Part shown: positions 17,553 to 28,800 of the stretch, piece after piece | Numbering within the stretch: the stretch's first letter is position 1 | Layout of the letters: the number at the start of each line of letters is the position of its first letter | Origin: a virus | Reading direction: 5' to 3' (one strand) | Virus record (IMG/VR): IMGVR_UViG_3300046758_000611 | Location: 1 to 64,000 of that record | Length of the DNA: 64,000 nt | The notes under the pieces: generated by a model | Told to the model about the DNA's origin: nothing | Seen by the model: the letters and a program-made list of their open reading frames with translations, nothing else | The model's database searches: none | Made by a program: the position numbers and the translations under genes

Positions 17553-20379
17553 TTGAATTTGGTCTTAGTATTGCACGAACTGTAGTTTCCCAATCACCAT
17601 TTTGAACTGCATGATCGATTGCAGTTATTTGCCATATTCCGTTCATGAACCAATGAGTTGGAATTCCTGTACAATTGAAAGCATCAAGCATTCTTAGACC
17701 TTCAATTCCATCGATAGTCAATGTCATTTCACATCCATCTATCGGTTGATTATATCCTTTTACTGCGTTTTCAGGAATCATATCACTTGTCATTGATTCT
17801 TTTACCCTAGCTGTATCTATATCAACGCATTGTATGTCGTATCCCGCAAGAGTTCCTTTCATTGGAATTATAAAATATTCCTTGTTAGTTTTTTCCGCCT
17901 CATCGTCTTCTTCAGTAGTTTCTTCTCTCACCACACCCGGAATTACTTTCACACCCTCTACTTCTTTTAAAATTCTATCGTTTTTACTTCGTTGATAAAA
18001 CGCAACCTGTGCGTCATCGTGTCTATCGTACACAACCATTGATTTTAATTCGGCAGGAACTTGTATGTCCAAATCAAGTCCACGAACTATACTATTTTTT
18101 TGATGTGCTCTGAAAATATATGCTTTATTATCTCGTTTTATCGTTTCAACAGTTTTATTTCCGTAAAACTTCATATCACGTATTGTTAGTTTAGTTTCAT
18201 TTGAAGTGTTTGAATCAAGTGGAACTACTCTAAAATCCCATATATCACAACACGCAGTTGATATTTTTTTCAGTATCGCATCTAACATTGTGATAATTGT
18301 TTTGTGATTTTTTACCGCATCTTTTATAACTGTGGTGTTTATATACAAATCCCTCAACCTTCCACTCATTCCCTTGGTACCAGGTAGAAAGTCTGGAAAT
18401 GGCTGCGATGGATATAAAACATTTTTATGTTTTTGAACAACTGTAATCACAGAGTGTAAGTTATCTCGCATATTCGTTGCAATACCCGTTTTACTTGTTG
18501 ATGCGTATATTTCATTTAATCTTAATTGTGCATTTGCCGTTTTTCCAAAAGTGTTATTTTTTGCGAGTGCATTTGCGGTCATTGTTCCGTAGAAAATTGT
18601 AGAAGTTGAACCATCAAACTTCTTACTTCTGTTTCTACGTGGTGCAACCGCATTTGGTATCAACAAAACATTTCCATCGGTTGATTTTATATTCGGATGT
18701 GCTATACAACGAGAATTTGCTATATCAAGACGATATAAATCTCCTTTTGTTTTAACTTTTCTTGAAAAGAAGTTGTTTATTATGACACTCAGCATATATA
18801 ATGATATAAATTTATCTTCGTTATCCCCGGCATGATAAACATTTCCTTTGTCTGCTTCACTCGGAGCATAAACATGACGATATGCTCTTAGTTTTTTTAA
18901 AAATTCTGAGGAATTAACCCCAAGATCATTGATTGATCTTGAATTTCCTCCGAAAGTACCAGTACCACTATCACCTTCCGCAAGATCAACAACTATATCA
19001 TCCAAGTCTTCTTCTATAAATTTTTTAAAATTTGAAAGTTTTGTAGGTTCTTCAGAATCTGCACTTTGTACTTTTTTATTTTGTGCTTTTGTTGCATCAT
19101 TGGTCATCATCTTAGCAACTTGAGCCATGCTAGTTAACTCTACACTACAATCATACCCACCGTCTTGTCTAAGTGAATAACTATAATTACTTATCATACC
19201 GATAGCAAAACTATAATTGCCTTTACCAGATTTCATTTTCTCATGGCATACGTGGCCATCATTAAATAAACCTACCAACCCAGTCGGTCTTGAAATTAGT
19301 TTACCCTCCGCATCAGCACCTGCACTTATATTTTGTTTACGACCTTCATTTTTTCTACGAGCATTCACAAGTTTTGCTTCACTTTCTGTTAAAGAACCTC
19401 CACGACCTTTTGCTAAAACATAGTTTGAAGAACCATCTGCAACATCAGGTGATCCTGTATACATTTTTCCAGGTCTTCCTACATTTTTTAAATCAATTAG
19501 TGCTTCTCTTGGAAAATGATTCCAGCCAAACTCTACAATAGCAGTTACACCAACCGTAAAAAAGTAAGGTTGAAGGTAATCTAATTGTGATCTACTCCAA
19601 CACACAAATTCAATTGTGGTTTTTCGTTCACCTGTTGCTATTCCAGAATATTCTACTTTTACATTCATTACACCAGGTGGTGGACGATGTTTAAAATCTG
19701 CTTCTTCAACTTGATGTGGATTACCCTGTGCATCAAATCCTAATACATTTTTATGTGTTTTACTTGGATCTTTAGAAAATCCATAGTTATCATCAAAACT
19801 TTCAACACCATGCATGATAAAACCTTCATGTATAGGCAATCCAATTTTATTATCCTGTGTTGTTGCATTTGATACAAATCGTGCCCATGCAGTTTTTGGT
19901 CCACGATAAATTGTATCTACATACTGATCATCAAGAAAACCTTGACTTCCTATTCCTAAATCTTTATCTCCAAATTCAGTTGAAGCATGAGTCCCACGAT
20001 CATTTGTACCTGTTCTTTCAGTTGGATAATGCATTCCATAATTTTTTTCTCTTCGCATTAACTCTCCACGTACATAATTTTGAATATGGGTAATATCTGA
20101 TCCAGTTGCACCGTCTTCCCAATCTGTGGATAATAAATCAATATCATCCTTTGCCAATAACATTGGTTCATAATTTAAAAGTTGAATTTCGGCATCCTTT
20201 GCGGTTGCGTATTGTGGTGCTATTTTACCAGATTCACTTTTTGCTTTTTCTTTTTCTTTTTCTTTATCACCAAACAACCCACCGAATGGTAATTTTGATT
20301 TATTTGATAATCCACCACCATGCGATCCAAGTAAATTACTTGCTAAATTTTTTGCACTACTTGAAATGGGTAAGTTCAT
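17542..20379 (-). CDS. Large baseplate/hub-type virion structural protein
   Basis: 945 residues. The N-terminal 60 residues are Ser/Gly/Lys-rich. The body has stretches typical of phage hub or late-control-type proteins: ATGERKTTIEFVCWSRS, VGVTAIVEFGWNHF, a SYSLRQDGGYDCSVELTSM segment, and a C-terminal GIWQITAIDHAVQNGDWETT that resembles the closing strand pattern of gp27/gpD-like hub proteins. It follows the gp53-like gene and tape measure gene, the usual place for baseplate hub genes. I cannot assign a single T4 counterpart. Confidence 0.65.
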   Translation of the reverse strand: MNLPISSSAKNLASNLLGSHGGGLSNKSKLPFGGLFGDKEKEKEKAKSESGKIAPQYATAKDAEIQLLNYEPMLLAKDDIDLLSTDWEDGATGSDITHIQNYVRGELMRREKNYGMHYPTERTGTNDRGTHASTEFGDKDLGIGSQGFLDDQYVDTIYRGPKTAWARFVSNATTQDNKIGLPIHEGFIMHGVESFDDNYGFSKDPSKTHKNVLGFDAQGNPHQVEEADFKHRPPPGVMNVKVEYSGIATGERKTTIEFVCWSRSQLDYLQPYFFTVGVTAIVEFGWNHFPREALIDLKNVGRPGKMYTGSPDVADGSSNYVLAKGRGGSLTESEAKLVNARRKNEGRKQNISAGADAEGKLISRPTGLVGLFNDGHVCHEKMKSGKGNYSFAIGMISNYSYSLRQDGGYDCSVELTSMAQVAKMMTNDATKAQNKKVQSADSEEPTKLSNFKKFIEEDLDDIVVDLAEGDSGTGTFGGNSRSINDLGVNSSEFLKKLRAYRHVYAPSEADKGNVYHAGDNEDKFISLYMLSVIINNFFSRKVKTKGDLYRLDIANSRCIAHPNIKSTDGNVLLIPNAVAPRRNRSKKFDGSTSTIFYGTMTANALAKNNTFGKTANAQLRLNEIYASTSKTGIATNMRDNLHSVITVVQKHKNVLYPSQPFPDFLPGTKGMSGRLRDLYINTTVIKDAVKNHKTIITMLDAILKKISTACCDIWDFRVVPLDSNTSNETKLTIRDMKFYGNKTVETIKRDNKAYIFRAHQKNSIVRGLDLDIQVPAELKSMVVYDRHDDAQVAFYQRSKNDRILKEVEGVKVIPGVVREETTEEDDEAEKTNKEYFIIPMKGTLAGYDIQCVDIDTARVKESMTSDMIPENAVKGYNQPIDGCEMTLTIDGIEGLRMLDAFNCTGIPTHWFMNGIWQITAIDHAVQNGDWETTVRAILRPNSNEK

Positions 20380-20382
20380 TTA

Positions 20383-20673
20383 TTAATTGTTAATTTTATT
20401 ATGATCTAAGATAATTTCACCAAGTTCAGTTGGAATTCTTAATTGAGTTCCTGGATTAACAAACATTGTTCCTTTGATTCCGTTTGCATTTGCAATAACC
20501 CACCAGTATCTCGGATTTTTGTAGAACCTGTTTGCCAGATGATCGAGTCTTGTTTTCTCAACCATAACCACAAAAACATCCGATTCACGATTTCTAATTT
20601 TATTTAATAAAGTAGTTTCAAGAACTTCTTTATTATCCTCTCGGAATTTTGTTTTTACTTTTGCGTATCTCAT
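20383..20673 (-). CDS. gp53: gp53-like baseplate wedge / LysM-type tail protein
   Basis: 96 residues. The segment RLDHLANRFYKNPRYWWVIA followed by NPGTQLRIP is the LysM-like fold signature seen in T4 gp53 and tail protein X, with the conserved Trp pair and the NPGxxLxIP closing strand. T4 gp53 is twice as long; this is the minimal form. The gene is compactly placed between two structural genes. Confidence 0.7.
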   Translation of the reverse strand: MRYAKVKTKFREDNKEVLETTLLNKIRNRESDVFVVMVEKTRLDHLANRFYKNPRYWWVIANANGIKGTMFVNPGTQLRIPTELGEIILDHNKINN

Positions 20674-20681
20674 AATTTAAA

Positions 20682-22790
20682 TTATACACCAGGAATTGGT
20701 ATTGATATATCAGTATTACCATTACACTCTTCACAACTACTAAAATTTGTTAGTGAACCTGATTTTATACTAAAATCTGATACTTGTACATCATATTTAC
20801 CAGGTAGAAACCCTTTACCAAATAAGAATTCTTCAAATAGTTCCCTAACCATTATTTGGTCACTTGACACTGTTTTTGCTAATTGCATTGATTGTAAAAA
20901 CCGGTAACAACCATCCATTTTACCAAATGATGCCCCATCTTGCGTATAATCACCAATAGTAACAACCGAATCGGTGGGGATGCTCCACGCACTATCAGTT
21001 TTCATTATACCCACAATAGGACGGATGTTAGTGCCAGAGCCTGTACAATATTCCAACGCAACCCATTCGTCATTAGAATCATCTTTTGTTGGTGTTGGTG
21101 TTGGATCAACTGAAATATTAGTAGTTGCTGAGTCACTGTTTGGTGTGCTGATGTTTTGATTATTCTTGTTGTTTTGTCTTTGAATTGCTTCTTCTTCTCG
21201 GTCTTGTTCTTCAAACTCACGGAAATTTATCGTAGACATATCACTTGGTTCTTGAAAATCCTGTGTATCATATTCAGATTCTTCTTTGTAGTGTATTAAT
21301 TGCTCATTAAACGAACCATTTTTATCATAGGAAGTTCGTACATCTTTCGTAACATATACCGCAGTTCCATCCTCTTTGTTATGACCAAAGTGCCTTTGTT
21401 TTGTTTTTGGAGCATTTTTCTCTAATAATTGCATACTAACTGTGATTTCACAACTTTTTGGGTATCTCGCAGCTTTCCCCTTGCGAAATATATTATCATT
21501 CAAATATGTGTACTCAGACAAACGATCATCTTCGTTGTTTCCAAGTTCCCAATTAGATTCTGGTAGTGTTAATCCAACTGACTTTATTAAAACAGGTTGT
21601 TCTAAGTAAATATCACCTAAATTAAACTCAACAATCGGAGGTATAATGAATGAAGAATAAGTCTCACTTATCGGACCACTTTCACTTTCATTTGTGTAAC
21701 CTGCTGGACGTGTTAGTCCAACTAAATAATTAATTCGTTGCCACATAGGATGTAACTCTGCCAAACTAAATGATACACATTCAAAACTTAAATTTACATT
21801 CCGTGTAAATCCTTGATATACACCAACAACATCTGCACGACCTAGATATTGTGTTTCTATCCAAGTTGCATCGTGTTGATCGTCAAGTGATTTTAAATAA
21901 CTTCTAAATGGAATAAATTTTCTATTTACCAAATCGTGAAAATATAAAGGCATGAAATCCAAGTTAGCATATTTTTTTGGAAGTCTATTAAGATTTGTAT
22001 CATCACCCTCTGTTGAGTCAAGTACACTCAATGCATTATATTTATCTATACGTTCCTCATAGGTTGCATCGTATTTTGGTAATCTTTTGTTTACTGTGAT
22101 TTTGTTGATATTAGTTTCGTTATGATCAAATTTATCCTCATATCTAACTCGTTTACCTTCATCCACCAAATTTGTTATTTCATCTCTTGTTTTTGTATCT
22201 CCTGCTATGACTTTTTTACCCTCACGATTATTGGCATCCAAGTTTTCAAGTGCAGTATCATATTGAGATTGAAAGTTTTGAAAATTTTTATCACGAAGAC
22301 CTATATCAAATCCGTGCTTTTCGTCTTTAAATTTATTAAAATTCATTAATAATTCTTCGTCATCTCTTTTTCTTTTTTCGTAAATTTCTTCTGTTCGTTC
22401 GTTAATTTGCTTATTTATATCTGTATTTGTACTATCTGCCCCATGTAAAGGTCCTGATGTTTCGTATTCTGTTACTGGTTTATGAACATCACTAGCACGG
22501 TTTTGCTTGTGACCATCGTGATATAAGTTTTGTTTTAATATAGTTTCTAAATAACCATTTTTTGTTGAACCTCCACTTGGTTTCGCAAAAACGGTTGAAG
22601 GTCTTTTATCGGAAGAAGATTGTAGTGTATTATTTTTTCTTCTTTCAATTTCCGAAAATGCGTCTTTATCTTCTTTTGTTATATCTTTATCCATGTCTGA
22701 ATCAACCGGAACTCCTGGTAATGTACCAGGTACTGTAGGTGATACAGGAGTTTTATCACGATTTGCGAATGGATCATACGGAATTGCCAT
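20682..22790 (-). CDS. Baseplate/tail structural protein
   Basis: 702 residues. The first 230 residues are highly charged and low in predicted structure. A folded core follows, with ELHPMWQRINYLVGLTRPAG, FIIPPIVEFNLGDIYLEQP and SVGLTLPESNWEL, a pattern found in baseplate/tube-cap proteins of large myophages (an Arg-Ile-Asn-Tyr-Leu segment, then a strand ending in G-D). A Thr/Asn/Ser-rich linker near 560-590 precedes the C-terminal domain, which holds a CEECNG pair of cysteines close to the end. It lies directly downstream of the tape measure gene, consistent with a tube-initiation or hub role. Confidence 0.6.
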   Translation of the reverse strand: MAIPYDPFANRDKTPVSPTVPGTLPGVPVDSDMDKDITKEDKDAFSEIERRKNNTLQSSSDKRPSTVFAKPSGGSTKNGYLETILKQNLYHDGHKQNRASDVHKPVTEYETSGPLHGADSTNTDINKQINERTEEIYEKRKRDDEELLMNFNKFKDEKHGFDIGLRDKNFQNFQSQYDTALENLDANNREGKKVIAGDTKTRDEITNLVDEGKRVRYEDKFDHNETNINKITVNKRLPKYDATYEERIDKYNALSVLDSTEGDDTNLNRLPKKYANLDFMPLYFHDLVNRKFIPFRSYLKSLDDQHDATWIETQYLGRADVVGVYQGFTRNVNLSFECVSFSLAELHPMWQRINYLVGLTRPAGYTNESESGPISETYSSFIIPPIVEFNLGDIYLEQPVLIKSVGLTLPESNWELGNNEDDRLSEYTYLNDNIFRKGKAARYPKSCEITVSMQLLEKNAPKTKQRHFGHNKEDGTAVYVTKDVRTSYDKNGSFNEQLIHYKEESEYDTQDFQEPSDMSTINFREFEEQDREEEAIQRQNNKNNQNISTPNSDSATTNISVDPTPTPTKDDSNDEWVALEYCTGSGTNIRPIVGIMKTDSAWSIPTDSVVTIGDYTQDGASFGKMDGCYRFLQSMQLAKTVSSDQIMVRELFEEFLFGKGFLPGKYDVQVSDFSIKSGSLTNFSSCEECNGNTDISIPIPGV

Positions 22791-22819
22791 ATATTTAAAT
22801 ATATAAAAGTATATATTTT

Positions 22820-25800
22820 TTAATCAGGTTGTACTTTTGCTATTGCAGTACTTACTTTCTTTCCGTCTAGGTTTACAGCAATTCCTCCGGACTTCATTAA
22901 AGCAATTAACTCACTTAATTTTTTCTCAATTGCTCCATCTGCTACTTCACGTGTATCAACAACAGTAGACGGTGATGGTTCTGACATAATCGTAGATATA
23001 GAGGGTGGAATTGTGGTATCCACAGATTGAGCAAGTTGCTCTATTTGAATTCCTGTTTGTAGTTCTTCATTTCCTTCGTCTGTTTCTGCAACGGAAAAAG
23101 GATTAAATGCTTCTCCAGGTGCAACTTGTGGAGATATGCTCATCATACCCGGATCACCAAAATCTACATTCCCACTTTCATCTTGTTTCCAATCAAAAAC
23201 ATTTAATGGTTTTTCAGGAACTTGAATATTTTCATAAGACTGAAATTGTTCTTGTGCTTTTTCTTGTATCATTCTTTCCATGTAATTGTTTTCCATTTGG
23301 AACTTATTTACATCAAGATACGTTGATTCACCTCGTCTTCTGTTTTCTTCACTTGATTCAATTAGTGATTTGTTTGTACCAATGTAAGATTGTAAATCTT
23401 CGATACTTGCATCACTGTGTGATCTCTTAAACAATTCATATTTTTTATCAACTTCAGGTTTCTTGAAATCGCCTGTCAAATTTGCAAAACTTTCACCAAG
23501 GGAGGATGTGTTTGTAGTTTTCTCAATATCGTCTGTCAAGTTTGCAAAACTTTCACCGAGAGATGATGTGTTTGTAGTTGTAGTTGCAAATGACGATGAT
23601 TTTGTTGGCATAATATCAGGTGATCCGTCTCCAATTCCCATGCGAATCATGTCTGCTTCTGAATTTACATTTGGTGGTAAAAATCCTCCACCTTCAGACG
23701 AACCACCGATACCCGTTCCCATTTGCTTAAGTGCCTCGATTTTTTCAATATTCAAATTATTAATATTTTCACACAATGAATAAAGTTCTGCATTTATGTC
23801 TTTTAGTGTTTGTATAATTGGATCGTCTACATTAGCAAATGCACTTAAAGATTCTGTTAATTTTACTCCAAGAAGTTCAATGTTTGAAACTGCACTTGGA
23901 TCAATTCCTTTTGCAACTTCACTTAAATCTCGTAAACTTGTGGTTAAAGAGATTTCTTTTACATTCGCAATTTTTGATACACCTTCAACGAATCTAACCA
24001 ATGATGATCCTGCTGATCTAAAAAAGTTTCCTATATCTTTTCCTTCACCGTCATTTAAATAATCAGAAAATTGTTCAACCCCTTTACCCAAACTTGTTAA
24101 GGTATTTCCGAAATTTGATGATATACTGATACCTGATAATGAAACGAGAGCATTGGATAACAATGCCATTTGGTTTACAAATGTACCTGTCATTGTTTCC
24201 ATTTCATCATCGTTTAGATAATCTAAGAATTCTTCTATTCCATGACCAAGACTTTGAAGATTTTCTCCAAATTGCTCTGTTATCTGAATTCCGGATAATG
24301 ATTTTAGTGCAGTTGAAAGTGAAAGCATTTGACTTGAAAATTTCTGTGTCATCGTTTCCATTTCATTATCGTTTAGATAATCCAAGAATTCTTCTATTCC
24401 TTTTCCTAAATTTTCTATCGTTGCACCAAAGCCGTCTGATATGTTTAACCCAGACAACGATGATATTGCTTTTCCCAGTGACATCATCTGTGATGAAAAT
24501 TGATCAGTAACTACACTTAATTCATCATCATCTAAATAATCTATAAACTCTTCAAGGCCTTCACCAAAGTTTTCTAGTGTATCTCCGATATTTGATTTAA
24601 TATTTAGACTTGAAAATTTCGTAAGTGCAGAACCTAAGTTTGATAGGTTTTTACCCAAACTTGAACTTACTTTTGCAAGATCAGCATCGTCCATATAATC
24701 AATAAAGTCTTCAAGACCTTCACCGAAGTCTTCTAGTTTATCACCAATGTCAGATTGAATATTAAGTGTGCTAAATGTATTTAAAGCATTTCCAAGATCA
24801 CTTAAATTTGATGCCAATGCACCACTTACTTCTGCTAAATCGGCATCGGACATATAATCAATAAAGTCTTCAAGACCTTCACCGAAGTCTTCTAGTTTAT
24901 CACCAATGTCAGATTGAATATTAAGTGTGCTAAATGTATTTAATGCGTTACCAAGTGCAGATAAATTAGATGCTAAACTTCCACTTACTTCTGCTAAATC
25001 TGCATCATCCATGTAATCAATAAAGTCTTCAAGTCCTTCTCCAAAGTCTTCTAGCTTATCACCAATATCGGATTGAATGTTCAAGGTGCTAAAAGTTTTT
25101 AGTGCATTGCCAAGATCAGTCAAATTTTTTGACAAACTTGCACTTACTTCTGCTAAATCAGCATCATCCATATAATCAATAAAGTCTTCTAGTCCTTCAC
25201 CAAAATCCTCAAGTTTATCACCAATATCAGATTGTATATTCAGAGTACTAAAAGTTTTTAATGCGTTTCCAAGATCATTCAAATTTTTTGATAAACTTAC
25301 ACTTACTTCTGCTAGATCAGCATCGTCCATATAATCAATGAAGTCTTCAAGACCCTCACCGAAATCTTCAAGTTGATCTCCGAGATCACTGCTTATATTT
25401 AAATTTGCAAATCCACGCAAAGCATTACCAAGTGCAGATAAGTTTGCAGATAAACTTACACTTACCTCTGCTAAATCAGCATCGTCCATATAATCAATGA
25501 AGTCTTCAAGACCCTCACCGAAATCTTCAAGTTGATCTCCGAGATCACCACTTATATTTAAATTTGAAAATCCTCGCAAAGCATTGCCAAGTGCAGTTAA
25601 ATTTGTTGATAAACTAACACTAACTGTTGCCAAGTCAGCATCGTCCATATAATCAATGAAGTCTTCAAGGCCTTCTCCGAAGTCTTCAAGTATATTACCT
25701 AGTTCTGAATTTATATTTAATGTTGAGAATGTTGAAATTGCCGATCCTAATTTTTTTAGATTTACAGACAGACTATCACTTATTGTTGCTAAATCCGCAT

Positions 25801-28800
25801 CTGCCATATAATCAATAAAGTCTTCAAGACCTTCACCAAAATCTTCAAGGTGGTCACCCAAATCAGGATTAATTTGTACACTTGCAAATGAATTTAATGC
25901 CTTTCCGATTGCATCTAGATTAGCAGGTAATGTTTTGGACATTGTATCTAAATCTGCATCTACCATATAATCAACAAAATCTTCAAGACCTTCTCCCAAG
26001 TCTTCAAGTCCATCACCAAGATCATCACCTACATCAGCAGTTATATTCATATCAGCAAGTTTCTTCAAAGAATCAGTTAATATTTTAAGATGAGGTCCTG
26101 CTGATTGCATTGAGTCTTCTACATCGGTAACCGAATCAGCAACCATTTTAAGAGCAGACGTTCCCCGTTGAACCGAGGGTAATATTCTTCCAATTTGTGA
26201 AAATGATTCTCCAAGTGAAGTAATAGTCTCTACTTGCTCCATATTAATCATTGTAAGTGCCATCGCAAGACGTGCCATAGAATATGAAATTAAATCCAAT
26301 ACACCAAGAGTTTCATCTGAAATTGATGCAAATTCATTGAGTTGATCAACCATTTTCTTGAGTGGTGCTTGTGACATTTCTACACCTCCACCTCCTGCGG
26401 CTGCTTGAGGTTTTTCTTCATCATCATCTCCACCAAACATTCCTGTAAATCCAGAAAATAAACTACTCATAAATCCCTCAGGTTCTTTTGCAACTGGGGC
26501 ATTACCGAGTATAGATGACATCAACTCAGGTAATACCGTTGATAATTGTTGAATTGGTGCAATATCTACATTTGATATTTGACTCAATCCATTTGCAACT
26601 GCTTCTAGTCCTACACCTAACATAAATGCTTGATCAGCAAAAGCAAATAATTCCGTCAAAGGACCAAACATATCATCCATTGGCATTGCTTCTGCATCTT
26701 TCATGGGATTCAATGAATCTATAAATCCGGATGCAGTATTTTTCAATGAACCTAAAATAGATGCTTCTTCTTCACCAGAAAATGCTCTTCTTAAATTTCT
26801 AATTGACTCGGAAACTGCATCAAGTGCATCTGTATCTATTCTACTTAAAACAGTTGTACCTATCGCAAGTTTTTCAATACCCATGCCCAATCCTTCAAAA
26901 TCTTTAGCATAAGGAGCAAGTTTTAATATTTCGTCAAATGGACCTTTAGCAGCCTCCTCCGAAGCATCACGAAATGGATTTACTGCATTTACCATATCCG
27001 ATCCAAAATTTACAAAAGAACTAGCAAGTCCACCTACAGCCTGACCAACTTGAGCAAATGCTAAACTTGATAATGCACCGGATACTGCGTATATAGCAAT
27101 TGCGGCCGATCCAATTTGTCCTGCCATTTCACCAAGTTGTTTTAAATAACCAACCGTAGATTCCAGTCCTCCACTGAGAACCTCAAGTCCCAAACCAACA
27201 ACCATTACGGCCGCACCGAATGTAAGAAGAGAACCAGACATTAAAGTTAAACTAATTGCTCCTAATGCAATAAATGGTAATAATGGTCCCAATGCAGCCA
27301 CAGCAAGTGCTATTCCAAATAAATTTGCAATTGATTCACCTGTAATTTGATTTAACGCATCCGCAGTTAAACTTAATCCCAATCCAAACAAAGACATTCC
27401 CACTCCTGCTACTAACAAAGCAACGGAAAACGGAATCAATGCAGCCGTCATAACTCCAATTGCAACCGCACCAAGAACTATAAAAGGTAGCATCAGTCCA
27501 ACAAGAGATATTGCCATTCCAAGATTAACAAGAAGTTCCGGTGCATTTGCATCACTTAACATTTGAAATCCGAGACCAACCAACGCAACTCCTGCTCCAA
27601 ACGCAAGCATAGCAACTGCTAATGGTATTAATGCAACACCAAGAATCGCAAATGCACCTGCCGTCAATAATATAAAAGGAGTTAATGGTGCAATTAATGC
27701 CATAGCACCAGCAAACAACATAAGACTTGCGGCTGCCTCTGGTAAATCTTTCATGGTATCCATTACCATGCTCATTCCATATCCAAATAATGCCACTCCT
27801 GCTCCTGCTAATGCTATTCCAATTCCAAACGGTATCAATGCAACACCAAATGCAGCCAATCCTAATCCTGCAACTGCAAGTGTAGGAGCAAGCATTGCCA
27901 TTGCACCAACAAAAATTCCAAAATTAAATGCGGCTGCGGGTAATTCAGATGAATGATCAATAAGTTGTTTTACACCAAATGCGAACAGTGTTAAACCCAT
28001 ACCGGCCGCAAGTAATCCAATCGAAAACGGAATTAATGCCAATCCAAGTATTCCAATTGAAACGGATGCTAATATTAATAAAGGAGACATAATTCCAATA
28101 AATGCAAATGCAGAACCAAGTGCATATATCATTCCAATATCACCCATAGACATTGATTGTATTGTTTCTATTACTTTACCAAATGCCGAGGCAATAATAT
28201 TAACTGCCGTTGCAAATGCCATGGCTGCTAATCCAAATACAAGCATAGCACCACCAACTGCAGCCAATGCACCAGCACCTGCTAAAATAACCGGAGAAAG
28301 TTTACCAAGCAATCCAGCAACAACTGCCAAAGCAGTAATCGCACCAATTCCAAGTAACACCGCAGAAAATGGAACATTTGCGAACATTTGAAAAGCAAAT
28401 GCGGCCGGGATAAGTGAAGCACCTAAAATCGCAACTGCGGCCGCACCTTTTATCATATCGTCACTTCCTTTGCTAAGTAATTTAGAAACTAGCACCAAAG
28501 CACCTATTGCAAATAAACCTTTTATAACACCTTCCCATGTTACTTCACCGAATTCCTGAAATGCTTTTGCTGAAATAAATAATGCACCGGCTAATATTGC
28601 TAATGCTCCGGCTGCTTTTAGTAAACCAGTTGTATCTATTTTCGCAAATTTATCAGCAAATCCAGGTCCTTTATTTGCGGCTGCGGATGGTTTTGGTGTT
28701 GCGGATTTAATTGGACTACCTCTTCCAAACGCCCCCACTCCACTTGGTGGTGGAATCGGTGGAGCACCGGAAGTAGTTCCACCTGCTGAAAATGCTGTTT

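Noticed and set aside
23942-26008. Direct repeat array as a possible CRISPR or DNA-level satellite
   Set aside because: The 159-bp units are whole codons in one frame of a recognisable tape measure protein, with variation concentrated at permissive positions and no unique spacers.
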